From positions 1-51,200 of the forward strand of contig NZ_MUZA01000048.1 of NCBI RefSeq assembly GCF_021442385.1: a DNA stretch of 51,200 nt. Direction: 5' to 3'. Source of the DNA: Micromonospora sp. MH99. Lineage in GTDB: Bacteria; Actinomycetota; Actinomycetes; Mycobacteriales; Micromonosporaceae. Positions 1 through 8,163 of the stretch are shown here, in pieces. Position 1 is the stretch's first letter, and every line of letters begins with the position of its first letter. The position numbers and the translations under genes are program-made. The notes below the pieces were generated by a model. The model was not told the origin of the DNA. It searched no databases and saw only the letters and a program-made list of their open reading frames with translations.

Positions 1-828
1 GCGGTGGCCGTCGCGGACCGCCGCCCCGGCACGCCGTCGGCGCGGATCCGCCGGGCCACCCCCCTGGACGAGGCGACCGCCCGGGAGGCCGCCGGCCCGC
101 TGCTGTCCACGCGCCGCGAGGTGGGCTGGTCCGACGGGGACGTGGTCGCCCGTGAGGTGACCCGGCTGGGCGCGATCGAGCTGGTGGCGCGGCGGCTGGA
201 CCGCCCGGACCGGGCGGAGGTGGCGGCGGCGCTGCTGACCGGCCTGCGCCAGGAAGGGCTGGGGTTGCTGCCGTGGACGCCGGCGGCACGAGGGCTGCGC
301 GAGCGGATGGCGTTCTGCCGGCACCACCTCGGCGACGAGTGGCCCGACGTCGGCGACGAGGCGCTGCTCGCGGCCGCGCCGACGTGGCTGGGGCCGGAAC
401 TGGCCGCCGCCCGCCGACGCGCCGACCTGAGCCGGGTGGACGTGACCTCGGCGCTACGCCGGCTGCTGCCGTGGGCGCAGGCCGCGCGCCTCGACGAGCT
501 CGCGCCGGAACGCATCGAGGTGCCCAGCGGCTCGCGGATCCGGGTGGACTACGCCGAGCCGGCGGCGCCGGTGCTGGCGGTCAAGCTCCAGGAGACGTTC
601 GGCTGGCCGGCCGCCCCGCGCATCGGCGGCGGCCGGGTGCCGGTGCTGCTGCACCTGCTCTCCCCCGCCGGCCGACCGGTGGCGGTCACCGCGGATCTCG
701 CCTCGTTCTGGCGTACCGGCTACGCGCAGGTCCGCTCGGAGCTGCGCGGTCGCTATCCCCGCCATCCGTGGCCGGAGGACCCGGGCACGGCGACGCCCAC
801 CCGGCGTGCCGCGCCGCGTCGGCGCTGA
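1..828 (+). CDS. hrpB: ATP-dependent helicase HrpB, C-terminal part (5' end outside window)
   Basis: The frame is open from base 1 and the protein lacks all helicase motifs, so this is the 3' end of a longer gene. The last ~120 residues read like the HrpB-specific C-terminal domain: a LSPAGRPVAVTADLASFW segment, then GYAQVRSELRGRYPRHPWPEDP-type sequence ending in a basic tail. HrpB is a DEAH/RHA-family ATP-dependent helicase of unknown cellular role. A paralogue, hrpA, lies at 33277. The stop codon is 6 bases from the stop of the convergent phosphatase gene. The family call is firm for the C-terminus; the helicase core cannot be checked here. Confidence 0.9.
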   Translation, partial: AVAVADRRPGTPSARIRRATPLDEATAREAAGPLLSTRREVGWSDGDVVAREVTRLGAIELVARRLDRPDRAEVAAALLTGLRQEGLGLLPWTPAARGLRERMAFCRHHLGDEWPDVGDEALLAAAPTWLGPELAAARRRADLSRVDVTSALRRLLPWAQAARLDELAPERIEVPSGSRIRVDYAEPAAPVLAVKLQETFGWPAAPRIGGGRVPVLLHLLSPAGRPVAVTADLASFWRTGYAQVRSELRGRYPRHPWPEDPGTATPTRRAAPRRR

Positions 829-834
829 GGAGGG

Positions 835-1560
835 CTACTCCTCGACGACGTCGGCCACCACCACTGTGACGTTGTCCGGCCCGCCGGCGTGCAGCGCCAG
901 GTCGATCAGCTTGCCGGCGCAGGCGGACCGGTCCGGGTAGCCGGTGAGCACCTCCGCCAGGGTGTCCGGGCGGACGACGTTGGAGAGGCCGTCGCTGCAC
1001 AGCAGCCAGCGGTCGCCGGCCCGGGGCACCATCGTCGCGTACGACGGTGAGACGTCCTCGCCCTGCAACGCCTGGGTGACGACCGCCCGGCGCGGGTGGC
1101 TGCTCGCCTGGTCCGCGGTGATGACGCCCTGGTCGACGAGCATCTGGACGAAGGTGTCGTCGCGGGTGACCTGTTTGAGCACACCCTCGCGGAACAGGTA
1201 GGCCCGCGAGTCACCGACGTGGGCGAGGGCCAGGCAGCTGCCGGTACGCGCGAAGAGCAGGGCGGTCAGCGTGGTGCCCATGCCCTGGCGCTCGGGGTCG
1301 TCGGCGACCGCCTGCCGGATGCGGGCGGTGGCCAGCGCGATGCCGTCCTGCAGGGCCGCCACCAGAGCGTCCTCGGGTGTCTCCACGTCCAGCGGAGCGA
1401 CCGCGTCGATGGTGAGCGAGCTGGCCAGGTCACCGGCGGCCATTCCGCCCATGCCGTCGGCGACGGCGACGAGCCAGGTGCCGGCGTGCAGGGCGTCCTG
1501 GTTTCCGCTGCGGATCAGCCCACGGTCGCTCGTTCCCACGGAACGCAGCTTCAGGGTCAT
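835..1560 (-). CDS. PP2C-family serine/threonine protein phosphatase
   Basis: 241 aa, the usual size of a single-domain bacterial PP2C (Stp/PrpC type). Metal-binding and family motifs are intact: GNQDA near residue 20, VADGMGGMAAGD near 35-46, GDSRAYLF near 117, LLCSDGLSNVV near 186-196 and GPDNVTVVVADV at the C-terminus. No membrane segment or sensor domain, so cytosolic. It should remove phosphate from Ser/Thr residues modified by Hanks-type kinases in an Mn/Mg-dependent reaction. No kinase or FHA gene is adjacent, so the partner kinase is elsewhere. Start ATG at 1560. Confidence 0.93.
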   Translation of the reverse strand: MTLKLRSVGTSDRGLIRSGNQDALHAGTWLVAVADGMGGMAAGDLASSLTIDAVAPLDVETPEDALVAALQDGIALATARIRQAVADDPERQGMGTTLTALLFARTGSCLALAHVGDSRAYLFREGVLKQVTRDDTFVQMLVDQGVITADQASSHPRRAVVTQALQGEDVSPSYATMVPRAGDRWLLCSDGLSNVVRPDTLAEVLTGYPDRSACAGKLIDLALHAGGPDNVTVVVADVVEE

Positions 1561-1718
1561 GGGAGGCAGCCTGCCAGGCGAAGGGCGCAGTTGTCTCTAG
1601 GAGATCAGGACGACGGGGCGTGGCGCGGTCAATCTCACGTTGCCCGGCCGACGCGACGACGGTGCGCGACCGGACCGGCCGCCCTCGTCGCGCGCCAGAA
1701 CCCATCCAGTCAGATCAA

Positions 1719-1747
1719 TTGACACGGCGATCCGCCACTGGAAACAT
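1719..1747 (+). promoter_or_regulatory. Candidate promoter of the GH9 cellulase gene
   Basis: A perfect TTGACA (1719-1724) is followed after 17 bases by AAACAT (1742-1747), a weak -10. Transcription would start near 1753, directly before the CebR-type palindrome. The -35 match is exact; the -10 is only 3 of 6, so this is tentative. Confidence 0.45.
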
Positions 1748-1759
1748 CGAGCCGATACT

Positions 1760-1773
1760 TGGGAGCGCTCCCA
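1760..1773. promoter_or_regulatory. CebR/CelR-type operator (TGGGAGCGCTCCCA)
   Basis: A perfect 14-bp palindrome identical to the operator recognised by CebR/CelR LacI-family repressors of Streptomyces and Thermobifida, which release it on binding cello-oligosaccharides. It lies 61 bases before the GTG start of the cellulase gene, just downstream of the candidate promoter, where a repressor would block transcription. No cebR gene is in the window. I saw no second perfect copy. Confidence 0.88.
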
Positions 1774-1833
1774 GGTTTTGCCGCACCACCGCACACCATC
1801 ACCGTTCCTCTTCCCGTCCCGGAAGGACTCCCC

Positions 1834-4443
1834 GTGACGCCATCCCGACGCCGCCTCCTCCTGGCCGCGGCGACCACCCTGGCCCTCACCGGCGCGGGCG
1901 CCGGCGCGGCCCACGCCGACCCTCCACCGGACGCCCCCGAGCAGATCGACAACGGCGACTTCAGCGCCGGTGTGAGCCCCTGGTTCTCCTTCGGCACCGG
2001 CGCCCTCGCGGTCACCGACGGCCGGCTCTGCACCACAGTCCCCGGCGGGCTGGCCAACCCCTGGGACGCCGGCATCGGCCAGGACGGGGTGCCGCTGATC
2101 GCGGGCGCCGAATACACCCTCGGCTTCGCCGTCTCCGCCACCCCCGGCGCGGCGGTCAAGGCCGTGCTGCAGCTCGGCAGCGCCCCGTACACGACGTACG
2201 CCGCCGTGGACGCCACCGCGACCGGCACCGCCCAGCGGGTCGAGCAGACCTTCACCGTCCCGGACGACAACCCGAACGCCCAACTGATCTTCCAGGTCGG
2301 CGGCAGCGCGCAGGCGCAGACCATCTGCCTGGACGACGTCTCGCTGCGCGGCGGCGAGCCGCCCGCGCCGTACGAGCCGGACACCGGGCCGCGGGTGCGG
2401 GTCAACCAGGTCGGCTACCTGCCCGGCGGCCCGAAGAACGCCACAGTGGTCACCGAGGCCACCGCGGCGCTGCCCTGGCAGCTGCGCTCGGCCGCCGGCG
2501 CGGTCCTGGCCAGCGGCACGACCACCACGCGCGGCGTCGACGCCGCCTCCGGGCAGAACGTGCAGACCGTCGACTTCTCCAGCTACCGCACGCCCGGCAG
2601 CGGGCTGACCCTGACCGTCGACGGCGAGACCAGCCACCCGTTCGACATCTCCGGCACCCTCTACGACCGGCTGCGCGCCGACTCGCTGCAGTTCTTCTAC
2701 GCCCAGCGCAGCGGCATCGCCATCGACGGTGACCTGATCGGCGACGAGTACGCCCGCCCCGCCGGTCACCTCGGCGTGGCCCCCAACAAGGGCGACACCA
2801 ACGTGCCCTGCCAGCCCGGCGTCTGCGACTACTCGCTCGACGTGCGCGGCGGCTGGTACGACGCCGGCGACCACGGCAAGTACGTGGTCAACGGCGGCAT
2901 CGCCACCTACCAGCTGCTCAACACGTTCGAGCGGACCAAGACGGCGGCCACCGCCGACGGCGGCGCGGGGCTGGCCGACGGCTCGCTGCGGGTGCCCGAG
3001 CGCGGCAACGGCGTGCCGGACATCCTCGACGAGGCCCGCTGGGAGCTGGAGTTCCTGCTGCGCATGCAGGTGCCGGCCGGCAAGCCCCTCGCCGGCATGG
3101 TCCACCACAAGATCCACGACCAGAACTGGACCGGCCTGCCGCTCGCCCCGCAGGACGACCCGCAGCCACGTGAGCTGCACCCGCCGTCGACCGCGGCCAC
3201 CCTCAACCTGGCCGCCACCGCCGCCCAGTGCGCGCGGCTGTTCGCCCCCTACGACGCGGCGTTCGCCGGCCGCTGCGCCACTGCCGCGAAGACGGCCTAC
3301 GCCGCCGCCAAGGCCCATCCCGCGGTGTACGCCAGCCCCAACGACGGCACCGGCGGTGGCGCGTACGACGACGGCAACGTCACCGACGAGTTCTACTGGG
3401 CAGCCGTCGAGCTGTACCTCAGCACCGGGGAGCAGTCCTACCTGACCGACCTGAGCGCCTCGCCGCACCACACCGGCGACGTGTTCGACCCTCGGGGCTT
3501 CGGTTGGCAGAGCGTCGCGGCGCTCGGCCGCCTCGACCTGGCCACCGTGCCGAACGGCCTGCCGGCCGCCGAACTGACCCGGGTCCGCGCCTCGGTCACC
3601 GGCGCCGCCGACGCGTACCTGGCCGAGCTGCGCCGGCAGGCGTACGGACTGCCGATGCCCGGTGACGCCGCCAGCTACTTCTGGGGCGGCAACAGCAGCA
3701 TCATCAACAACGCCATCGTGCTGGCCACCGCCTTCGACCTGACCCGCAACGCCACCTACCGCGACGGCGCCGTCCAGGCGATGGACTACATCCTCGGCCG
3801 CAACGCCCTGAACATCTCGTACGTCACCGGCTGGGGCGAGCACAACGCCCAGAACCAGCACAGCCGGATCTTCGGCCACCAGCTCAACCCCGACCTGCCC
3901 CGCCCGCCCGACGGCTCCCTCGCCGGTGGCGCGAATGCGGCCCTGCAGGATCCGTTCGCGGCGCAGCTGCTCGCCGGCTGCAAGCCGATGTTCTGCTACG
4001 TCGACGACATCAACTCGTACTCGACCAACGAGGTCGCGATCAACTGGAACTCGGCGCTGGCCTGGATCTCTTCGTTCCTGGCCGACCAGGACGAGGCCGG
4101 CGCGGTGCCGGCCTCCACCTGCTCGGTGAGCTACGCCAACTACGGCGCCTGGGAGGGTGGCACCGGCTTCACGGGGCAGCTGACCGTGCGCAACACCGGC
4201 ACCACCGCCGTCAACGGCTGGACCGTACGGTTCGCGTTCACCGGTGACCAGCGCGTCCGGGAGGCATGGCTGGCGAAGGTCACCCAGGCCGGCGCGACGG
4301 TGACGGCACGCAACGAGTCGTACAACGCCAAGATCGCCCCCGGCGGCACTGTGACGTTCGGCTTCAACGCCACGACCAACGGCGGCGCCAACCCCAAGCC
4401 GGGTCTGGTCACCGTCAACGGAAACCCCTGCTCGCTGTCCTGA
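1834..4443 (+). CDS. Secreted GH9 endoglucanase with CBM4/9-like, Ig-like and CBM2 modules
   Basis: 869 aa from a GTG preceded by GGAAGGA (1821-1827). Residues 1-28 are an export signal with SRRR before a hydrophobic stretch (possibly Tat), cleaved after AHA. Then a CBM4/9-type jelly roll (~33-170), the Ig-like N-terminal domain of GH9 enzymes (~190-275), the GH9 catalytic (alpha/alpha)6 barrel (~280-750) and a C-terminal CBM2 (763-869) bounded by two cysteines. GH9 residues are present: the paired Asp in GGWYDAGDHGKY and the acid Glu in STNEVAINWNS. It should hydrolyse beta-1,4-glucan outside the cell, with the two binding modules anchoring it to cellulose. The CebR-type operator predicts induction by cello-oligosaccharides. 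A strong hairpin follows the gene, so it is probably monocistronic. Confidence 0.95.
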   Translation: MTPSRRRLLLAAATTLALTGAGAGAAHADPPPDAPEQIDNGDFSAGVSPWFSFGTGALAVTDGRLCTTVPGGLANPWDAGIGQDGVPLIAGAEYTLGFAVSATPGAAVKAVLQLGSAPYTTYAAVDATATGTAQRVEQTFTVPDDNPNAQLIFQVGGSAQAQTICLDDVSLRGGEPPAPYEPDTGPRVRVNQVGYLPGGPKNATVVTEATAALPWQLRSAAGAVLASGTTTTRGVDAASGQNVQTVDFSSYRTPGSGLTLTVDGETSHPFDISGTLYDRLRADSLQFFYAQRSGIAIDGDLIGDEYARPAGHLGVAPNKGDTNVPCQPGVCDYSLDVRGGWYDAGDHGKYVVNGGIATYQLLNTFERTKTAATADGGAGLADGSLRVPERGNGVPDILDEARWELEFLLRMQVPAGKPLAGMVHHKIHDQNWTGLPLAPQDDPQPRELHPPSTAATLNLAATAAQCARLFAPYDAAFAGRCATAAKTAYAAAKAHPAVYASPNDGTGGGAYDDGNVTDEFYWAAVELYLSTGEQSYLTDLSASPHHTGDVFDPRGFGWQSVAALGRLDLATVPNGLPAAELTRVRASVTGAADAYLAELRRQAYGLPMPGDAASYFWGGNSSIINNAIVLATAFDLTRNATYRDGAVQAMDYILGRNALNISYVTGWGEHNAQNQHSRIFGHQLNPDLPRPPDGSLAGGANAALQDPFAAQLLAGCKPMFCYVDDINSYSTNEVAINWNSALAWISSFLADQDEAGAVPASTCSVSYANYGAWEGGTGFTGQLTVRNTGTTAVNGWTVRFAFTGDQRVREAWLAKVTQAGATVTARNESYNAKIAPGGTVTFGFNATTNGGANPKPGLVTVNGNPCSLS

Positions 4444-4452
4444 GCAGGCACG

Positions 4453-4487
4453 GCTGGTGGCCGCCCTCCCCCCGGGCGGCCACCAGC
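4453..4487 (+). terminator. Hairpin terminator after the cellulase gene
   Basis: A perfect 14-bp stem (4453-4466 with 4474-4487) with a 7-base pyrimidine loop and no U-tract, starting 9 bases after the stop codon. This stem-only form is common in actinobacteria. Confidence 0.8.
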
Positions 4488-4506
4488 TCGGCTGGACCCG
4501 CGTACC

Positions 4507-4512
4507 TACCAT
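4507..4512 (+). promoter_or_regulatory. -10 box of a leaderless promoter
   Basis: TACCAT seven bases before the ATG at 4520, spacing that places the transcription start on the start codon. No Shine-Dalgarno sequence is present. Confidence 0.5.
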
Positions 4513-4519
4513 CACGAAC

Positions 4520-4783
4520 ATGGATGGACGAACGTGGCTCCTGACCGGGGCGGCGGCAGCCGTGGTGCTGGCCGTCCTGGCGCTCTTCGCACTACTGCGC
4601 CGTCGCCGGGCCCGGACAGACGGACCCGACGAGACGATGCGCCGAGCCCGCCAGGCGATCCGGGCCAGCGGGCACGAGCAGCGCCGCCAGCGCCGTGGCA
4701 GTCTGCGCGGCAAGGGGTACGGCGGCGACGACAACCAGGCCTACAACAGCGGCGTCGCCAGCGACTCCGGCGGCACGCCCTGA
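4520..4783 (+). CDS. Small single-pass membrane protein, function unknown
   Basis: 87 aa. The ATG at 4520 is chosen because it directly precedes a hydrophobic segment (residues ~6-24) and follows a -10-like TACCAT at leaderless spacing. The membrane segment is followed by an Arg-rich stop-transfer stretch (LRRRRAR) and a hydrophilic cytoplasmic tail of about 60 residues, rich in Arg and Gln and ending in a Gly/Ser/Asn-rich region. The topology suggests a short N-out anchor with a basic cytoplasmic domain. I recognise no family. The gene sits between two hairpin terminators and so forms its own transcription unit. Confidence 0.7.
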   Translation: MDGRTWLLTGAAAAVVLAVLALFALLRRRRARTDGPDETMRRARQAIRASGHEQRRQRRGSLRGKGYGGDDNQAYNSGVASDSGGTP

Positions 4784-4830
4784 CACCCGCTTCCACAGTC
4801 GATGTGACGGGCAGCGGCATCGGACGGCAG

Positions 4831-4861
4831 AACGGCCCGCACCCGGCAGGTGCGGGCCGTT
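4831..4861 (+). terminator. Hairpin terminator
   Basis: A 13-bp perfect stem (4831-4843 with 4849-4861) with loop CGGCA, followed by TT. It lies 48 bases after the small membrane-protein gene. Confidence 0.8.
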
Positions 4862-5043
4862 TCAGCGTGCCTCAGGGTCTGCGTCTCGCGCCCGGTGCGG
4901 TCGGTGCTCACGGCCACCGGACAGCAGACGACTGCGCGGCACGGGCGCGCTGACCCACGGCACGACCCCGGCGCTGCGGCCAGGCGCTGCGGATCGCGCA
5001 GGTCGAGCTGCCGGACGCGCTGCGGGTCGTGGCACAAAAGTTG

Positions 5044-5063
5044 TCGTACACCTGTTCTATTCT
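5044..5063 (+). promoter_or_regulatory. LexA-like SOS box overlapping a leaderless -10
   Basis: TCGTAC-ACCT-GTTCTA (5044-5059) matches 10 of 12 informative positions of the actinobacterial LexA site TCGAAC-N4-GTTCGA. It overlaps a -10 box TATTCT (5058-5063) that sits six bases before the ATG at 5070. The position suits repression. Related 13E12-family genes of Mycobacterium tuberculosis carry LexA boxes and respond to DNA damage. Confidence 0.55.
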
Positions 5064-5069
5064 CGGTCC

Positions 5070-6320
5070 ATGGTGGAGGAGTTGACGCAGGCCGAGGCGG
5101 CGGTCGCCGCGTGCGTCGACGCCCCGGCCTGGGCGCTCACCGAGCCCGACCTCGTCGCGGCACTCGACACCGCCCACCGGCTCGAGCAGCGCTTGGCGGC
5201 CGTGCAGCTGGCGCTGGTGCGTGAGCTGGACGGTCGCGGCACGGCCCAGGCCCAGGGCGCGTCCTCGACGGCCGTCTGGTTGCGTGACCGGCTACGACTC
5301 ACGGTCTCCGCCGCCCGCCGGCTGGTCGACCTCGCCGGCGCGATGGACGCCGGAGCGCCGGGCGTGCGCGCCGCTCTGGCCAGCGGCGACATCAGCGTGG
5401 AGCAGGCCCGCGTCATCGACGACACGGTCCGCACCGTGCACAACGCCGCCGGCGCCGAGGCCGCCGACAAGGCCGTCGGCATGCTGGTCGGGTGGGCCGG
5501 GCAGTTCGAGCCGACCGTCCTGCGCAAGCTGGGCACGCGGATCCTCGACCACGTCGCCCCGGAAGTCGCCGACGCCGCCGCCCGGGCCGCGTTGGAGGCC
5601 GAGGCCCGCCGCTGCGACCGGGACCGGCACGTCACACTGTCCGAGTTGTCGGACGGCCGACTGCGGCTCAGCGGCACCCTGGACGCCGAGGCCGGCGGCC
5701 TGCTCCGCGCCGCGATCGACCCGCTGACCGCGCCGTCCGGCCCGGACGACGCGCGCAGTCCCGGGCAACGCCGCCACGACGCGCTCGCCGACCTCTGCCG
5801 CCTCACCCTGCGCACCGGCGAGCTACCCGAGCACGGCGGCGAGCCCGCGCAGATCGTCGTCACCACCAGCTTCGACACGCTGGCCCGGCAGCTCGACGCC
5901 GGCACCCTCGACACCGGCCCCCGTCTCACCCCGGAGACGGTCCGCCGCCTCGCCTGCGACGCCGCCATCCTGCCCGCCGTCCTCGGCAGCACCAGCCAGA
6001 CCCTCGACGTCGGCCGACAACGCCGCCTCATCACCGGCCCACTCCGCCGCGCACTCGTCCTGCGCGACCGCGGCTGCGCCTTCCCCGGCTGCGACCGCCC
6101 ACCCCGCTGGTGCGACGCCCACCACATCCACCACTGGGCCGACGGCGGCAACACCAGCCTGCCCAACGCCGTCCTGCTCTGCGGTCACCACCACCGACAC
6201 ATCCACCACGGCGACTGGACCATCCGCCTCGGCAACGACGGCCACCCCGACTTCATCCCACCGGCCTGGCTCGACCCCGCACAGGTCCCCCGCCGCAACC
6301 ACTACCACCAGCGGACGTGA
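5070..6320 (+). CDS. DUF222 domain protein with C-terminal HNH endonuclease (13E12-repeat type)
   Basis: 416 aa. The ATG at 5070 follows TATTCT by six bases (leaderless). An alpha-helical DUF222 domain fills about residues 1-310. The C-terminus (~330-385) is an HNH nuclease: RGCAFPGC from 334, then DAHHIHHWADGG, then LLCGHHHRHIH, supplying zinc cysteines and catalytic histidines. These proteins are multicopy in many actinobacteria (the 13E12 repeat family of mycobacteria); their targets are not known and some copies sit near mobile elements. No intein or transposon ends are seen here, so it stands alone. The LexA-like box suggests induction by DNA damage. Confidence 0.9.
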   Translation: MVEELTQAEAAVAACVDAPAWALTEPDLVAALDTAHRLEQRLAAVQLALVRELDGRGTAQAQGASSTAVWLRDRLRLTVSAARRLVDLAGAMDAGAPGVRAALASGDISVEQARVIDDTVRTVHNAAGAEAADKAVGMLVGWAGQFEPTVLRKLGTRILDHVAPEVADAAARAALEAEARRCDRDRHVTLSELSDGRLRLSGTLDAEAGGLLRAAIDPLTAPSGPDDARSPGQRRHDALADLCRLTLRTGELPEHGGEPAQIVVTTSFDTLARQLDAGTLDTGPRLTPETVRRLACDAAILPAVLGSTSQTLDVGRQRRLITGPLRRALVLRDRGCAFPGCDRPPRWCDAHHIHHWADGGNTSLPNAVLLCGHHHRHIHHGDWTIRLGNDGHPDFIPPAWLDPAQVPRRNHYHQRT

Positions 6321-6431
6321 CCAGAGCCCACCCGGCCAGGCACGAGCCCAACCCCGGAGTTCCTGCCATCGCGTCGGGGCGGTGTGACGGGCGTCGCGTC
6401 GTTCGGGACCGCCAACTCCGCGCGGCCTGCC

Positions 6432-6437
6432 TAGCGT
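6432..6437 (+). promoter_or_regulatory. -10 box of a leaderless promoter
   Basis: TAGCGT seven bases before the ATG at 6445, the same arrangement as at several other genes here. No convincing -35 is seen. Confidence 0.5.
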
Positions 6438-6444
6438 CGCCACC

Positions 6445-6585
6445 ATGACTGTCAACGGCGACACGTTCGAACGGGCCACCGGGAGCAACCGGGCCACGCA
6501 CCGCGCCCAGGTCACCGACGGCGATCTCGCCACCCCCGGCGACCGGGTCATCGACTTCGCCTCGGCCGTGGTCATCGCGCGCTGA
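6445..6585 (+). CDS. 46-aa ORF translationally coupled to the MFS transporter
   Basis: Starts MTVNGDTFER and ends FASAVVIAR. It is acidic to neutral, soluble-looking and has no membrane segment or known motif. Two features argue that it is translated: TAGCGT seven bases before its ATG, and a TGATG junction in which its stop overlaps the ATG of the transporter gene by one base. It may be a leader cistron that delivers ribosomes to the transporter, or a small functional protein. Function unknown. Confidence 0.55.
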   Translation: MTVNGDTFERATGSNRATHRAQVTDGDLATPGDRVIDFASAVVIAR

Positions 6586-8104
6586 TGCGGGGCGTCTCGC
6601 CGCTGCCGCCGTCCGGGCGGCTGCGCACCCTCTCCCTCGCGACGTTGGCGAACACCGTCGGCTCGGGACTGTGGCTGACCGGCGCCGCCATCTATCTCAC
6701 CCGGGACGTGGGGCTCTCGGCCGCTCAGGTGGGCGTCGGGCTCAGCGTCGCGGGGCTGGTCGGTCTGACCGCCAGCGTGCCACTCGGCGGTCTGGCCGAC
6801 CGACGTGACCCGCGTACGCTGCGGGCCGTCCTCCAGGTGCTCCAGGCGGTCGTCGCGGCAACGTACCTGCTGGTCGGCTCGTTTGCGGTGTTCCTCGTCG
6901 TCGCGGTGCTCGACCTGCTCCTGGCCTCGGGCAACCTCGCGGTCCGCGCCGCGCTGGTCGCCGCCGTCGCCGGCCCGCAGGGCCGGGTGCACGCCTTCGC
7001 CACGCTACGGGCGGTGGCGAACCTGGGCATCGGGGTCGGGGCGGGTCTGGCCGGGTTCGCGCTGGCCGCCGACACGCACCTGGCGTACCAGATCCTGGTG
7101 GCCGGCAACGCCGCCACCTATCTGGTGTCGGCGGCGCTGCTGTTGCGGCTGCCGGCCTGTCCCCCAACCGCGCAGCGCCGGGCCGCGCCGGCCCCGACCG
7201 AGCAGCCCTCGTCCGCGCTGGCCCCCACCGCGCAGCCCTCGACCGCGCGGCCCTCGGTGCCGGCCTCGACCGAGCAGCCATCGACCGCGCCGGCCTCGAC
7301 CATGCCGGCCCCGACCGCGCTCGCCCCGACCGAGGCGGCCCCGACCGCGCTGGCCCCGACGGCCGCTGCCCGCCGTGGGCGGCCGCTGCGTGACGGCCGT
7401 TTCCTCGCGGTGAGCGGCGCGTCGGCGGTGCTCGCCCTGCATCAGACGATCCTCACGCTGGTGGTGCCGCTCTGGGCGGTGACAGTGGTCGGAGCATCCC
7501 GCCGGTCGTGTCGGCGGTGCTGCTGACGAACACGGCGCTCACCGTCCTGCTGGCGGTGCGGTTGAGCCGGGGCGCGGACACCGCCGCTCCCGCGGCGCGG
7601 ACGATGCGCCGGGCCGGCCTGGTGCTGGCCGCCGCGATGCTGCTGTACGCGGCCACGGCCCGCCTGCCCACCACTGCGGCCGTCGCACTGCTGCTGATCG
7701 CCACCGTCGTCTACACCGCCGGTGACCTGTGGCACTCCGCTGGCGGAGCGGGACTCGCCTACGATCTCGCTCCGCCGGACGCGGTGGGCGCCTACCAGGG
7801 AGCGGACGGCATGCTGGCCGGTCTGGCCCGTGCCGTCGGCCCGGCCCTGTTGACGCTCGTGGTGCTCGACGGCGGGATGCCCGGCTGGGTGGCCGTCGGT
7901 GCGCTCTTCGCCGCGGTGGGTCTGGCCAGCCCCGCGCTCACCCGCTGGGCCCTCGCCGGCCGCCCCGCGACGCCGGGCCCGGCAACGACGGACCGCGCTG
8001 GCCGGGTAAGCGGTGGCCAGCCTCCCGGCCGCCGCGACGCCGTGCCGGACCAGCCGGTGAACGATGCCGGCCGCCCCGCAACGCCGTCCCGGACCAGCCG
8101 GTGA
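6585..8104 (+). pseudogene. MFS transporter gene interrupted by a single-base frameshift
   Basis: Residues from 6585 give an MFS N-terminal half with about six membrane helices, a LADRRDP loop after helix 2 typical of drug/H+ antiporters, and a long central loop. The frame ends at a stop at 7526. The other frame, open across 7493-8104, continues smoothly (SIPPVVSAVLLTNT, then five to six helices). Joining them needs one base inserted near 7490-7492, so a base appears to be missing. The central loop (7189-7370) is a roughly 60-residue Pro/Ala/Thr/Ser-rich repeat, unusual for this family. The lesion is either a true recent inactivation or a sequencing error; I see no classic slippery heptamer. 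The substrate cannot be predicted. Confidence 0.75.
7189..7370 (+). repeat. Degenerate Pro-Thr-Ala repeat inside the MFS central loop
   Basis: Repeats of 15-18 bases built on GCC(C/T)CGACCG encode APTEQPS / APTAQPS / APTALAPT units. They lie between predicted helices 6 and 7 of the transporter. Confidence 0.7.
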
Positions 8105-8116
8105 ACGATGCCGGCC
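8045..8116 (+). repeat. 28-bp direct repeat, period 44
   Basis: Identical 28-bp copies at 8045-8072 and 8089-8116. They cover the 3' end of the transporter gene, and the second runs into the left arm of the following terminator. The repeat duplicates the C-terminal PDQPVNDAGRP-type coding segment in a different frame. Confidence 0.85.
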
Positions 8117-8143
8117 GGTCCTGCGATGGGCAGGACCGGCCGG
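8111..8143. terminator. Bidirectional hairpin terminator
   Basis: A perfect 14-bp stem (8111-8124 with 8130-8143) and loop GATGG, placed between the convergent transporter gene and the zinc-finger gene ending at 8164. Confidence 0.85.
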
Positions 8144-8163
8144 TCAACGGCGTTCGGGATCGG

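Noticed and set aside
1597..4734. Very long open frame (over 1000 codons) antisense to the GH9 cellulase gene
   Set aside because: It is a GC-skew shadow: low-complexity Gly/Val/Ala/Arg sequence, no family motif, and the opposite strand is a clear multi-domain enzyme.
7482..7526. Programmed ribosomal frameshift in the MFS gene
   Set aside because: No slippery heptamer and no strong stimulatory structure; a missing base is the simpler explanation.
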